64,000 nt of DNA, taken from Burkholderiales bacterium. Lineage in GTDB: Bacteria > Pseudomonadota > Gammaproteobacteria > Burkholderiales > SG8-41. Shown piece after piece: positions 23,684 through 32,530 of the stretch. The stretch covers positions 186,001 through 250,000 of the forward strand of contig JALHRQ010000004.1 in assembly GCA_022841375.1 (NCBI GenBank), given 5' to 3'. Below the pieces are notes generated by a model, which worked only from the letters and a program-made list of their open reading frames with translations, was not told the origin of the DNA and ran no database searches. Position numbers and translations under genes: made by a program. Each line of letters starts with the position of its first letter. Within the stretch, counting starts at the first letter, position 1.

Positions 23684-25177
23684 TCAGAACCGAGGCAGTT
23701 CGGGGAATTTTTCGGCCCCGGAATGGACATGCATGCGGCCGAACTCCGCGCAGCGACGCAGTGTTGGCACCGCCTTGCCCGGATTGAGCAGACCATGTTC
23801 GTCAAAGGCGTGTTTCAGCGCATGGAAAGCTTCAAGTTCGGTAGTGCTGAATTGCAAGCACATCGAATCAATTTTTTCAACGCCGACGCCGTGTTCGCCC
23901 GTAATAGTGCCGCCGACGTCGATGCACAGCCTGAGGATGTCGGCGCCGAAAGCCTCGGTGCGCTCCAGCTGGCCGGGTTCGTTGGCGTCATAAAGGATCA
24001 GCGGGTGCAGGTTGCCGTCGCCGGCGTGGAACACGTTGGCGCAGCGCAGGTCGTATTTCTTTCCCATCATCGCGATGCTGCGCAGCACTTCAGCCAGGCG
24101 CTTGCGCGGTATCGTGCCGTCGATGCAGTAATAGTCGGGCGATAGCCGGCCTACGGCGGGGAAAGCCGCCTTGCGGCCAGCCCAGAATTTCAACCGTTCG
24201 GCCTCGTCGCGCGAAGTGCGGACGATGTGCGCGCCACTTTGTTCCATGATGCGTTCGATGCGGCTGATTTCGTCTGCGACTTCCTCGCGGGTGCCGTCCG
24301 ATTCGCAGAGCAGGATGCCGGCGACATCCGTCGGGTAGCCGGCGTTGACGAAGGGCTCGACCGCGAGGATCGCCGGCTGATCCATCATTTCCATCCCGGC
24401 GGGGATGATGCCCGCGGCAATGACATTGGCGACCGCCTGGCCGGCCGTTGCGACATCATCGAACGCAGCCAGCACGACCTGTGCACATTCCGGGCGCGGC
24501 AGCAGTTTGACAGTGATTTCGGTGATGACACCGAGCAGGCCTTCCGAGCCGGTCATCAGCGCCAGCAGGTCATATCCCGCGGCATCGAGTCCGCCGCCGC
24601 CCAATTCGATGATCTCGCCTTCGATGGTGGCGACCCGGAGGCGGAGGATGTTGTGCACCGTCAGGCCGTATTTCAGGCAATGCACGCCGCCGGAGTTTTC
24701 GGCAACGTTGCCGCCGATCGAGCAGGCGATCTGGCTCGACGGATCGGGCGCGTAATAAAGGCCCATTGGCGCTGCTGCCTCGGAGATGAATAGATTGCGC
24801 ACACCGGGCTGCACGCGCGCAGTGCGCGCGAGCGGATCGATGGCAATGATTTTCATCAGCTTGGCCAGCGACAGCAGCACGCCGTTGCCCAGCGGCAACG
24901 CGCCGCCGGAAAGCCCGGTGCCGGCGCCGCGGGCCACCACCGGCACGCGCATTTCGTAGCAGGTTTCGAGGACGGCGCAGACCTGTTCCTCGTTTTCGGG
25001 CAGCGCCACCACCATCGGGACCTGTCGATAGGCGGAAAGACCGTCACATTCGTAGGGCGTGACGTCTTCGCGATCGAATAACACGTTGTGTTCGGGCATG
25101 AAGGCGCGCAATGCCGCGCACACGGCGCGCTGGCGCTCGAAATCGACGGGGATGACCTGCACCGGTGCGTTCATCAT
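23684..25177 (-). CDS. glcD: Glycolate oxidase catalytic subunit GlcD
   Basis: A 497-residue FAD-linked oxidase. The PCMH FAD site is VPVVARGAGTGLSGGALPLG, followed by PDPSSQIACSIGGNVAENSGG, and the C-terminal catalytic part contains NVFHAGDGNLHPLILYD and GEHGVGVEK, which hold the active-site histidines of the glycolate/D-lactate dehydrogenase family. It oxidises glycolate to glyoxylate. It is the first gene of the glcDEF operon and is divergent from the CoA-transferase gene at 25351, sharing a 173-base A+T-rich promoter region. No GlcC-type regulator is near. Confidence 0.95.
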   Translation of the reverse strand: MMNAPVQVIPVDFERQRAVCAALRAFMPEHNVLFDREDVTPYECDGLSAYRQVPMVVALPENEEQVCAVLETCYEMRVPVVARGAGTGLSGGALPLGNGVLLSLAKLMKIIAIDPLARTARVQPGVRNLFISEAAAPMGLYYAPDPSSQIACSIGGNVAENSGGVHCLKYGLTVHNILRLRVATIEGEIIELGGGGLDAAGYDLLALMTGSEGLLGVITEITVKLLPRPECAQVVLAAFDDVATAGQAVANVIAAGIIPAGMEMMDQPAILAVEPFVNAGYPTDVAGILLCESDGTREEVADEISRIERIMEQSGAHIVRTSRDEAERLKFWAGRKAAFPAVGRLSPDYYCIDGTIPRKRLAEVLRSIAMMGKKYDLRCANVFHAGDGNLHPLILYDANEPGQLERTEAFGADILRLCIDVGGTITGEHGVGVEKIDSMCLQFSTTELEAFHALKHAFDEHGLLNPGKAVPTLRRCAEFGRMHVHSGAEKFPELPRF

Positions 25178-25350
25178 CAGATTCTATATCAGCCTGTGGA
25201 TAGAGCGGCTAAAGCGGATGATTTTGTGAGAAACTGCAGTCTTCGGCAGGCGCCGTCCCAGGCGCTGCCAGTGCCGGAAAATTCAGCATAAATTCAGCAT
25301 ATATTGCTCATAAATCAGCAAATTCAAATCCGTTCGAGAGAGATCAGATC
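25178..25350. promoter_or_regulatory. Divergent promoter region with tandem ATTCAGCATA repeats
   Basis: The intergenic region between glcD and the CoA-transferase gene is A+T-rich on its right side. AAATTCAGCATA occurs twice head to tail (25279-25290 and 25290-25301), followed by AAATCAGCA at 25312-25320. The repeats lie 30 to 70 bases before the CoA-transferase start and could be operator sites. No confident -35/-10 pair was read. Confidence 0.45.
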
Positions 25351-26547
25351 ATGACTGCAACAACTCCGCGCAAGGGCCCGCTGGCCCGCTTCCGTGTAAT
25401 CGACCTGACGCGTGTGCGTTCCGGTCCGACGGCCGTCCGCCAACTCGCCGACTGGGGCGCCGACGTGATCAAGATCGAAACGCCGCCGGGACTGAACCTG
25501 TCCGACGGCTGGGGCGGCAAACGCACCGGTGCTGATTTCCAGAACCTTCACCGCAACAAGCGCGGCTTAACGCTTAACCTGAAAGACCCGGACGGGCTGA
25601 AAATATTCAAGCAACTGGTCGAAAAGTCGGATGTGGTTGCTGAAAACTACCGCCCCGACGTGAAGTTCCGGCTTGGCATCGACTACGAGTCGCTGAAAGC
25701 GATCAACAAAAAAATCATCCTTGCCAGCATTTCCGGGTTTGGTCAGAGCGGCCCTTACGCCAAACGTCCCGGTTTCGACCAGGTCACGCAGGGTATGGGC
25801 GGGTTGATGGCGATTACCGGTGAACCGGGCCGTGGTCCGATGCGCGCCGGCAGCGCAATTTCCGACTCGGCAGCGGGCTTGTATTGCGCGTTGGGCATCA
25901 TGACTGCACTGCTCGAGCGTGAGCAGTCGGGCGAGGGCCAGTGGGTCGAAGTGTCGCTGCTCAACGCGATGATCGCGATGCTCGACTTCCAGGCGGCGCG
26001 CTGGACCGTGGACCATGAAGTACCGGAGCAGGCGGGCAACAACCACCCGACGTCGATTCCGACAGGTGTATTCCAGACCAGCGACGGTTATATGAACATC
26101 GCAGCCGGCGACAACGAAATGTTTGCGCGGCTGTGCAAGGCGCTGGGTGCCACGGGCCTCAATGAGAAGCCCGAATACAAGGACCGCGCTGCGCGCTCCA
26201 AAAGCCGCGATGCGCTGAACAAGGAACTGCAGGCGTTGATGGTGCAGAAGGACAAGGCCTATTGGACTGCTCGATTCGAGGAATGCGGCGTTGCCGGCGG
26301 CCCGATCTACAAGATGGACGAAGTCTTTGCCGACCCGCAGGTGCAGTACAACAAGATGTCGGTGCCGGTGACCATTCCGGGTGTCGGCGACGTCGGCCTG
26401 ATCAACCAGCCGTTCCGTTTGTCGCGCACGCCGAATGAAATCCGCACGGTGACTCCGGAGTGCGGTCAGCACACCGACGAGATCCTGCGCGAACTTGGCT
26501 ATCAGGACGGCGACATTGCCGATCTGCACAAGCGCAACGTAGTCTGA
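25351..26547 (+). CDS. CaiB/BaiF-family (class III) CoA-transferase
   Basis: A 398-residue class III CoA-transferase. The N-terminal VIDLTRVRSGPTAVRQLADWGADVIKIE is the family opening, RNKRGLTLNLKDPDG follows, and the catalytic aspartate is Asp143 in GFDQVTQGMGGLM. GAGAGAG precedes the ATG. It should move CoA between carboxylic acids in the cytoplasm. Three short genes follow on the same strand: a hot-dog thioesterase, an NTF2-like protein and an LVIVD propeller. The transferase and thioesterase together imply formation and release of one acyl-CoA. The acid is not identifiable. Confidence 0.95.
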   Translation: MTATTPRKGPLARFRVIDLTRVRSGPTAVRQLADWGADVIKIETPPGLNLSDGWGGKRTGADFQNLHRNKRGLTLNLKDPDGLKIFKQLVEKSDVVAENYRPDVKFRLGIDYESLKAINKKIILASISGFGQSGPYAKRPGFDQVTQGMGGLMAITGEPGRGPMRAGSAISDSAAGLYCALGIMTALLEREQSGEGQWVEVSLLNAMIAMLDFQAARWTVDHEVPEQAGNNHPTSIPTGVFQTSDGYMNIAAGDNEMFARLCKALGATGLNEKPEYKDRAARSKSRDALNKELQALMVQKDKAYWTARFEECGVAGGPIYKMDEVFADPQVQYNKMSVPVTIPGVGDVGLINQPFRLSRTPNEIRTVTPECGQHTDEILRELGYQDGDIADLHKRNVV

Positions 26548-26573
26548 CTTTTGCCGAGGTCATGGCAGTTCAT

Positions 26574-26641
26574 GGTTCGACAGGTTCACCACGAACGGTT
26601 TGGGGAAGGCTCTGCCGTTCGTCCTGAGCTTGTCGAAGGAC
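26574..26641. repeat. Inverted repeat of the CCTGAGCTTGTCGAAGG family, copy 1
   Basis: Arms GGTTCGACAGGTTCACC-ACGAACGG (26574-26598) and CCGTTCGTCCTGAGCTTGTC-GAAGG (26615-26639) are near-complementary. The 17-base core CCTGAGCTTGTCGAAGG recurs at 36213-36229 and, inverted, at 43256-43272. It separates the CoA-transferase and thioesterase genes and is a widely dispersed repeat type. Confidence 0.75.
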
Positions 26642-26663
26642 GAATCCCCGAACGGAGCGCCGG

Positions 26664-27098
26664 GTGATCCGCGTTGTCAGCGATGACGCGCCGCTTGGCG
26701 CGCCGGTCTTCGCGACGGAAATTCCGGTGCGCTGGGGGGACATGGACGCTGACGGCCATGTCAACAACACCGGTTTTTTCCGTTTCATGGAGGAAACCCG
26801 CATGCGCTGGATTTCCGGCATGGGCCTGCCCACGGTGCCGCCGCATCCGGTGATCGTGCTGCTCAACGCCGGCTGTCATTACCATCAACCGCTTGGTTAC
26901 CCCGCCACTTTGCAGTCATCGTTGCATATCGGTCGTGTCGGCCGCACCAGCGTGCAGACGCATTACACGCTGCGCCACGTCGAAGCCGATACGCTGTGCG
27001 CCGAAGGTTATGCGACGCTGGTGTGGTTCGACCCGCAACACAAAAAAACCTTGCCGCTGCCCGATTTATTGCGCAAAGCCTGTGGAGGGTCTGTATGA
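26664..27098 (+). CDS. Hot-dog acyl-CoA thioesterase (4HBT family)
   Basis: A 144-residue single hot-dog protein. The signature VRWGDMDADGHVNNTGFFRF (22-41) contains the catalytic aspartate of the 4-hydroxybenzoyl-CoA thioesterase type, and HIGRVGRTSVQTHYTLR fits the later strands. The start is GTG at 26664 behind GGAG. It hydrolyses an acyl-CoA thioester, probably short or aromatic. Its stop overlaps the next ATG by four bases (ATGA), so it is coupled to the NTF2-like gene, and it follows the CoA-transferase gene across a repeat. Confidence 0.9.
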   Translation: MIRVVSDDAPLGAPVFATEIPVRWGDMDADGHVNNTGFFRFMEETRMRWISGMGLPTVPPHPVIVLLNAGCHYHQPLGYPATLQSSLHIGRVGRTSVQTHYTLRHVEADTLCAEGYATLVWFDPQHKKTLPLPDLLRKACGGSV

Positions 27099-27493
27099 GT
27101 GCGGCGCTTACTCCGGAACTGCAAAACCTGTTCCGCCGTTTCGGCAAAGCCTTTAATGCCTGCGACATCGACGGTATTCTGGCCTGCGTCACGCCGGATT
27201 TCCGCTGGATCATGGCGCGCGGCCCGGATGCGCCGCATGGCCGCATCGTCACCGGTCGGGACGCATTGCGCGCTGCACTGCTGGAGCGCGAGCAGGAACT
27301 GACGGGCATCCGTTTTTCGGAGGCGCAGGTCTTTGCGGCAGGTGACAGCGTCATCGGCACTTTCCGCATGACCGCTACGCGTCGCGCGGACAACATCATG
27401 ATCGATTTGCGAGGCTGCGACATATACACGGTGCGCGATGGCCTGATCGCTTCCAAGGACAGTTACTGGAAACAGGTCACGCCGGACCTCTGA
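27095..27493 (+). CDS. NTF2-like / SnoaL-fold protein
   Basis: A 132-residue NTF2-like protein. The opening helix LFRRFGKAFNACDIDGILACVTPDFRW is typical of the ketosteroid-isomerase-like fold, followed by GRIVTGRDALRAAL and a paired-sheet end in DIYTVRDGLIASKDSYWK, which matches the SnoaL family ending. GGAGGG precedes the ATG, which overlaps the thioesterase stop. Family members range from isomerases to binding proteins; the catalytic role is not clear. The stop overlaps the next ATG by one base (TGATG). Confidence 0.88.
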   Translation: MSAALTPELQNLFRRFGKAFNACDIDGILACVTPDFRWIMARGPDAPHGRIVTGRDALRAALLEREQELTGIRFSEAQVFAAGDSVIGTFRMTATRRADNIMIDLRGCDIYTVRDGLIASKDSYWKQVTPDL

Positions 27494-28857
27494 TGCGGTT
27501 ATCTTTGCTGCACAATGGATTGCTTGCCGCATGTTTGATCGGCGTGTTTGCCGCCGATGCTGCGCAACTGCCGGAAGCCCGCGACATGACGCAGGCCGGT
27601 TTCCATGATCTGCAGGGGCGGGGTGCTTATCAGCCCGTCATTCATGAACAGAACGGCCGCTGGGTGGCCTACATCGGTCATCACCAGGGCAGCGCGCTGA
27701 ATCCGCTGACGGGGGTCCGTGAAGACAACGGTACCTCGCTGATCGACGTCACCGATCCGGCGCAACCGAAATTCCTGCATCACATTCCCGGCGGGCCGGG
27801 CGGCGAAGCGCAGATGGTGCGCGTGTGCAGCGGCCTGCCGCACGCGGCGCGCGGCCGCAGTTACCTGCTGCGCACACTGGGTCACAGCGCGCATGAAGTG
27901 TGGGATGTTACGTTGCCCGGCCCGCCGCAGCGCGTAGCCGTGGTGGCCGATGGCCTGCGCGGCACGCACAAGAACTGGTGGGAATGCGATACCGGCATCG
28001 CTTACCTGGTCTCCGGTGTGCCGGGTTGGCGCACTTCGCGGATGACGCAGATTTTTGATTTATCCGATCCGGCTAAACCGTTGCACGTTCGCGATTACGG
28101 TCTGCCGGGGCAGGAGCCCGGCGCATCAGGCAGCGTGCCGACGGGATTGCACGGGCCGATCTCGACCGGACCGGCCGGTAACCGGGTCTATTTCGGCCAT
28201 GGCACGTCGAGCGGGGGCATTCTACAAATTGTTGACCGCGAAAAACTGTTGAAAGGCGCAAAAACGCCGCCACAAATCACAACGCCGACACGCGCGAGTC
28301 TGTTGCAGCCACAGGCCGGCCGGTTTGATCTGGATGCCGACTACGGCGCGCATACCGTGTTTCCGCTGCCGGGCATGGCGGTGACGACGCCCGAGGGCCT
28401 CCGCATGAAAAAGGATTTTGTCGCGGTCACCAACGAAGCTTTGTCCGACGGCTGCGGCAGTGCTCAGCAGAAGGTATGGTTCATCGATGTTACCGAAGAG
28501 GCGAAACCGAGGGTGGCCTCATCGTGGGCGCTGGATGCGAAGAGCGGCGACTACTGCAACCGTGCCGGCCGCATCGGCGCGCATTCATCAAACGAGAGTT
28601 TCACGCCGATCTACTACCGGCGCATCCTGTTCATCGCCCATTTCAACGCCGGCGTACGCGCGCTCGATATCCGCGATCCTTATAAACCGCGTGAGATTGC
28701 CTATTTCGTCCCGGACAGCGGTGGCCGCACGGTCACCACCAACAATGTCGAGGTCGATGACCGCGGCTACATCTATATCGTCGACCGCCACGGTCTCGGG
28801 CTGCATATCCTGCGACTCACCGGGGCGGCGCGGCAGGTGGCGAACTTCAGCAACTAA
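27493..28857 (+). CDS. Secreted LVIVD-repeat beta-propeller protein
   Basis: A 454-residue exported protein. A signal peptide (MRLSLLHNGLLAACLIGVFA, cleavage near ADAAQ) is followed by a propeller built of LVIVD-type repeats: TSLIDVTDPAQPKFL, HEVWDVTLPGPPQRV, TQIFDLSDPAKPLHV, VWFIDVTEEAKPRV and VRALDIRDPYKPREI. These are non-enzymatic or weakly characterised periplasmic repeats. The gene is coupled by TGATG to the NTF2-like gene, an unusual link between an exported propeller and cytoplasmic CoA enzymes. No metal or cofactor motif was seen. Confidence 0.9.
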   Translation: MRLSLLHNGLLAACLIGVFAADAAQLPEARDMTQAGFHDLQGRGAYQPVIHEQNGRWVAYIGHHQGSALNPLTGVREDNGTSLIDVTDPAQPKFLHHIPGGPGGEAQMVRVCSGLPHAARGRSYLLRTLGHSAHEVWDVTLPGPPQRVAVVADGLRGTHKNWWECDTGIAYLVSGVPGWRTSRMTQIFDLSDPAKPLHVRDYGLPGQEPGASGSVPTGLHGPISTGPAGNRVYFGHGTSSGGILQIVDREKLLKGAKTPPQITTPTRASLLQPQAGRFDLDADYGAHTVFPLPGMAVTTPEGLRMKKDFVAVTNEALSDGCGSAQQKVWFIDVTEEAKPRVASSWALDAKSGDYCNRAGRIGAHSSNESFTPIYYRRILFIAHFNAGVRALDIRDPYKPREIAYFVPDSGGRTVTTNNVEVDDRGYIYIVDRHGLGLHILRLTGAARQVANFSN

Positions 28858-28905
28858 AGCCCCGGCATCCCTGAGGTCGGGCTTCTTGCCCTTCCAACCC
28901 AGTGT

Positions 28906-29511
28906 TCAGTTGCGCGGCCGCCAGTCCTGGGCGAGCTGATAAGCCTCGCGTCGTTCCTTTGAGGACAGACGATCCTCAAGTTTGGCGCGGTAGCCTTTTT
29001 GATCTTCGGTAACGATTTTGCAGCTCGGATTAGCGGGGCACTGCACCGCGGATTTCTGCGCCACCAGCATCCATTTCAGGCCTTCACGGTTGTCGAGAGA
29101 GTTGATTTTCGATTCGGCACTCAACGCCGCAAGGTTGTACATCGAAGGCAGGAAGGCCTGTTCGGCGGCCTGCAGGAAATAAGCAGCAGCCTCTGAATAA
29201 TCCTGGGTGGCGCCGTTTTTACCGCTTTCATAGGACACCCCGGCGTTGTGGCAGGCTGCCAGACTGCGCGCGGCGCAACCTTTTTTGAACCAGGTGATCG
29301 GCGTACCGTAACGCGACGCCGGAATCCGGCCCAGTGCCAGCATATAGCCGATCTGCAAGGCGGCATCGCCATCCCCTTTGTCGGCTTTGAGGCGCAATTC
29401 AACGGCTCTTTTTTCATCCTGTTTGGGATCAGCCGGTGGCGTCGCAGCGATGGCGGCCATCGACAGCACCATCCATGCTGCCGCTGTAGCCAATCGGGAT
29501 CGGGTTTTCAT
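28906..29511 (-). CDS. Sel1-like repeat protein, exported
   Basis: A 201-residue protein with a Sec signal peptide (MKTRSRLATAAAWMVLSMAA, cleavage near AIAAT) and Sel1/TPR-like helices: DGDAALQIGYMLALG, SLAACHNAGVSYESGKNGA and DYSEAAAYFLQAAEQAFLPS. Such repeats make helical scaffolds for protein contacts in the periplasm. Four cysteines are present. There is no clear operon partner; it is convergent to the propeller gene and about 100 bases from the next minus-strand gene. The function is unknown. Confidence 0.82.
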   Translation of the reverse strand: MKTRSRLATAAAWMVLSMAAIAATPPADPKQDEKRAVELRLKADKGDGDAALQIGYMLALGRIPASRYGTPITWFKKGCAARSLAACHNAGVSYESGKNGATQDYSEAAAYFLQAAEQAFLPSMYNLAALSAESKINSLDNREGLKWMLVAQKSAVQCPANPSCKIVTEDQKGYRAKLEDRLSSKERREAYQLAQDWRPRN

Positions 29512-29612
29512 GAGGCAATCTTAACCGGCAGGGCGCAGCGCAGCGAGTAGGCTGCGTTAATATAAGGATATGATTTTATTATAATTATTTATACGGCCGC
29601 GGCGTATCGATG

Positions 29613-29867
29613 TCAGCGATCCGTTGCGGCATCCGCGGCGGGTTCATTTTTATAGGCCCCGCGGATGTTCAGCGCGGCGAGGGCGACCTGCAGCACCACC
29701 AGCGCGTACGCCTGATCATGCCAGCCCCACACTACCCACAGCGCATTGCTCAGCAGAAAACACCAGAAGCCGATCAGACGCCTGCGCTTGGTCTGCGATG
29801 CGATCAGCCACGCCGCGATGATGGTGACGACCATCGCAGGCCATTGCAACAGGTTCAGATCGTCCAT
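29613..29867 (-). CDS. Small three-helix membrane protein
   Basis: An 84-residue protein with about three hydrophobic segments: WPAMVVTIIAAWLIA, GFWCFLLSNALWVVWGW and AYALVVLQVALAALNI. A basic loop (TKRRR) between the first two suggests the orientation. It resembles a common family of short uncharacterised inner-membrane proteins with PnuC-like sequence flavour. No strong ribosome site is visible before the ATG. An A+T-rich 101-base gap separates it from the Sel1-like gene. The role is unknown. Confidence 0.65.
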   Translation of the reverse strand: MDDLNLLQWPAMVVTIIAAWLIASQTKRRRLIGFWCFLLSNALWVVWGWHDQAYALVVLQVALAALNIRGAYKNEPAADAATDR

Positions 29868-29938
29868 CGGGCGGGTTGAAGTGACTGATCAAGAGGGTTG
29901 TGGGAAACCGGATGCAGTCATTATGGCCTTCTGCGCGC

Positions 29939-30490
29939 TTACGGGGGGGGATTCGTGATCGGCGCTCTGCAGTTGATGGGCAGATATTCCTCAGGGATAT
30001 CGGTTCTGTTTTCGCCCTTGATGGTCATTTTCCCCGGCCCTTTGGCGTAACCGCACACCCAGGCCACTGGAACAATCGGCGTGTCATCAACCACGGCAGG
30101 TCGCAGTGAGAGCTTCTTGCCCTTGAGCAGGCCATTCGCACTGTTGCCGAAGGTGACCTGAATCGCGCCGTCCTGCACTGCCACAGACTTGATGTAATTA
30201 CTGACCACCAGATCGTCCGCGGGCAGGCCCGCAGCGGTATTGTCCGGCGGGAAGGGTTGCGCCAGCGCCCAGGCGGAGGCCACCGGCTTTTTTGCTATGT
30301 CGGCCAGCGGCAGCGCGTCAACAATCTGCCGCCGTACGATCTGGTGCATGTAACTCGGAATCGCCATCATCGCCAGAATGCCCATCACCGCCATCACCAC
30401 CACCATCTCCAGCAGCGAAAAGCCGCGGAGATGGTGGGAGGAGTGGAATCTTTTTCGGGCCATCAATCCGCTGAGAACAGGCATATTCAT
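29939..30490 (-). CDS. Type IV pilin-like / pseudopilin protein
   Basis: A 183-residue protein with a class III (prepilin) signal: after a short basic leader, RG|FSLLEMVVVMAVMGILAMMA with Glu5 of the mature protein, then the expected N-terminal helix. The tail contains a cysteine pair (WVCGYAKG, PINCRAP) typical of the minor-pilin D-region. The ATG at 30490 overlaps the stop of the upstream glycosidase-like gene by four bases (ATGA), so translation is coupled. A GspE/PilB-type ATPase is encoded at 50343-52166 but no prepilin peptidase lies in the window. Likely an envelope filament or pseudopilus subunit. Confidence 0.88.
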   Translation of the reverse strand: MNMPVLSGLMARKRFHSSHHLRGFSLLEMVVVMAVMGILAMMAIPSYMHQIVRRQIVDALPLADIAKKPVASAWALAQPFPPDNTAAGLPADDLVVSNYIKSVAVQDGAIQVTFGNSANGLLKGKKLSLRPAVVDDTPIVPVAWVCGYAKGPGKMTIKGENRTDIPEEYLPINCRAPITNPPP

Positions 30491-32490
30491 GGCGTCAACG
30501 TTTTCTGGTTCCACCACACCGGGTTCTGCTGGATGAAATTCTGCAGCGCGTCGAATTTCGGCGCCGCGGCCTGCGGTTGTGACACATAGTCCAGCGCGCC
30601 CCAGCGACCCCATTTGGTCGGAGTGCTGACGTCGTTGAAGTGCACGAACAACTCGCCGCCGGCCTGCTTCCACCCGTTGAGATAACTGGTGTACATCTCC
30701 TTGATGCGCGGGTCGCGGTTGAAGGCATCGAACAATGCGCTCAGCAAGTTGTCATTCTGGGCGCCGAGCACGCCCACCATGTGCTGTCCGCCTTCGTAGC
30801 TGATCAGGTGTACGCCGTAGCTGTTGGCGGCTGTGCGGTATTTTGCGGAGTCGGTGACTGTCGCGGGCATGATCTTGGTGCGTACATGCTCATAAAACTC
30901 GGTCAGCGTCATCGCGGTATATTGCGCGGCTTCCTGCGGATCTGGCATCACCGCAAAATAAGGCGCGATGGCGATGGCGTCGATGCCGACTGAAGCGGTG
31001 CCGCCCCGGGTTTTCAGATAATCCATGCCCCAGGTGGCTGTCCATGGATTAACCGCCTGTCCGCTCAGCACCGCCACTACGCGCGGCGCAGTCAGGGCAT
31101 CCTTGAAGATTTTTCCGGTGGCCTGCGAGCGCAAGGCGTAAAACTGCATGTTGTCGATGACAGGGGACTGCAGTTTTCCCTGTTCAAGCGCGTAGTTGTA
31201 CTGCGGGAACATCGCATTCCACACCTCATTGGAATACTCCACGTAAACCCCCAGCGACGCATTCAGTCGCGCCTTGACGGTCTGCGCAAAATTCTTGATG
31301 TAAGTCTCATCCGCCTGATGAGGCATGGTGAACCACGGATGTGCGCCCATGCGATTGGCCAGCGCAATCATCACTTCGATGGGTACGCCGTTCACTGCAC
31401 CCCAGGTGCTTGCAGCCATTGGCGTGCGCTGCAGCCAGTTGGTCACCTTGCTGCCATTGGTGGTGCTCCAGTCCATGAAACGCAGCACGGAGTAACTGCG
31501 CAGGCGTTCCGCGAATACCGGGTAGAACAGGATGCTGCGCGAATAGTCGGCAAACGCCAGGAAACGCCGGGTGCCGCATTCGCTCACCGAGGCGACATGT
31601 TTGAACATGTCCCCTTCGCAAACGCCGCCCGGCATGGTGATTTGAATGTCGCGCAGGTAGTTGGCCGGGTTGGTGGTTTCAATGGCGATATAAATGCCGC
31701 TGCTGTCAGGAGTGACCTGAAGCACGACCTCGCCCGGTTTTTGCGATACCACGCTCGCGGCAAACTGGAATTTGAGTGTGCCTTCGCCTTTGTAGCGCAC
31801 CAGATACTGTCCTGCCGGGTAGTTAACTCCGATATCGCGCAACATCAGTTTTTTGGCGATTTGTCCCGGAGCGAGCGAACGCACCCAGCCATTGGCATCG
31901 AGGTTCAGCGGCTGTTCGTTGTCCCATTTAGTGGCATCACCGGAGATCCAGACGCCGGATGATTTCATCACGTCAACAAAAGGAATTTCGGGGGTCCACG
32001 AAGAAACGCCTTCAAGATTGGTACCCATCGCGGAGCGCAGTTGCGGCGGCAGGCCGCTTGCTGCGGTTACCGCGGCGCGTACGGTTTCCGGCGTGGTGTA
32101 TGACGCACTGCTGACGACGCGCTCGGTGCCGTCGGCGGCGCGTGCTAACAGCCGGTATTTGTAAGAACCCGCAAGACCTGCATAATCCATCGCATTGTTG
32201 TGACCGCCGGCCTCAAGGCTCAACACCGGAACGCCGACTGCAGTGCGTTCGATGCGATAACTGACGGCATTGGGTTGAAACGGCCATTCGAGCAATATTT
32301 CACCGTTGCCCTGGTTGCGCGCGGTCAGCGGTGCTGCTGAATAGGCCAGCTTGACGGGGTTAGTAGCGGCTGGCGGAACGTCGCTGTAGCTGACGACTCC
32401 GTTTTTATCGACCGTGCGGTAAACGGCGGCTTGAGCAAAAGCGCAGACTGTGATGAGCAGCAACGCTGGAATTTTGTTGAGAAATCGCAT
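30487..32490 (-). CDS. Exported DUF4124 plus glycosidase-like protein
   Basis: A 667-residue exported protein. A signal peptide (MRFLNKIPALLLITVCAFAQA) is followed by a DUF4124 segment (VYRTVDKNGVVSYSDVPP, about 22-39), a fibronectin-III-like part (LEWPFQPNAVSYRIERT), and a large C-terminal region with GVYVEYSNEVWNAMFPQYNY, where the glutamates resemble clan-A glycosidases, and HLISYEGGQHM near the end as a possible second catalytic glutamate. TAAAAGGAG precedes the ATG. The gene overlaps a pilin-like gene downstream and has a sigma-54-like promoter upstream. It may act on an exopolysaccharide; activity is inferred only. Confidence 0.8.
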   Translation of the reverse strand: MRFLNKIPALLLITVCAFAQAAVYRTVDKNGVVSYSDVPPAATNPVKLAYSAAPLTARNQGNGEILLEWPFQPNAVSYRIERTAVGVPVLSLEAGGHNNAMDYAGLAGSYKYRLLARAADGTERVVSSASYTTPETVRAAVTAASGLPPQLRSAMGTNLEGVSSWTPEIPFVDVMKSSGVWISGDATKWDNEQPLNLDANGWVRSLAPGQIAKKLMLRDIGVNYPAGQYLVRYKGEGTLKFQFAASVVSQKPGEVVLQVTPDSSGIYIAIETTNPANYLRDIQITMPGGVCEGDMFKHVASVSECGTRRFLAFADYSRSILFYPVFAERLRSYSVLRFMDWSTTNGSKVTNWLQRTPMAASTWGAVNGVPIEVMIALANRMGAHPWFTMPHQADETYIKNFAQTVKARLNASLGVYVEYSNEVWNAMFPQYNYALEQGKLQSPVIDNMQFYALRSQATGKIFKDALTAPRVVAVLSGQAVNPWTATWGMDYLKTRGGTASVGIDAIAIAPYFAVMPDPQEAAQYTAMTLTEFYEHVRTKIMPATVTDSAKYRTAANSYGVHLISYEGGQHMVGVLGAQNDNLLSALFDAFNRDPRIKEMYTSYLNGWKQAGGELFVHFNDVSTPTKWGRWGALDYVSQPQAAAPKFDALQNFIQQNPVWWNQKTLTP

Positions 32491-32530
32491 TTGAATTTCT
32501 CCTTTTAAAGTAATTGTGTCGCTACCTGGC

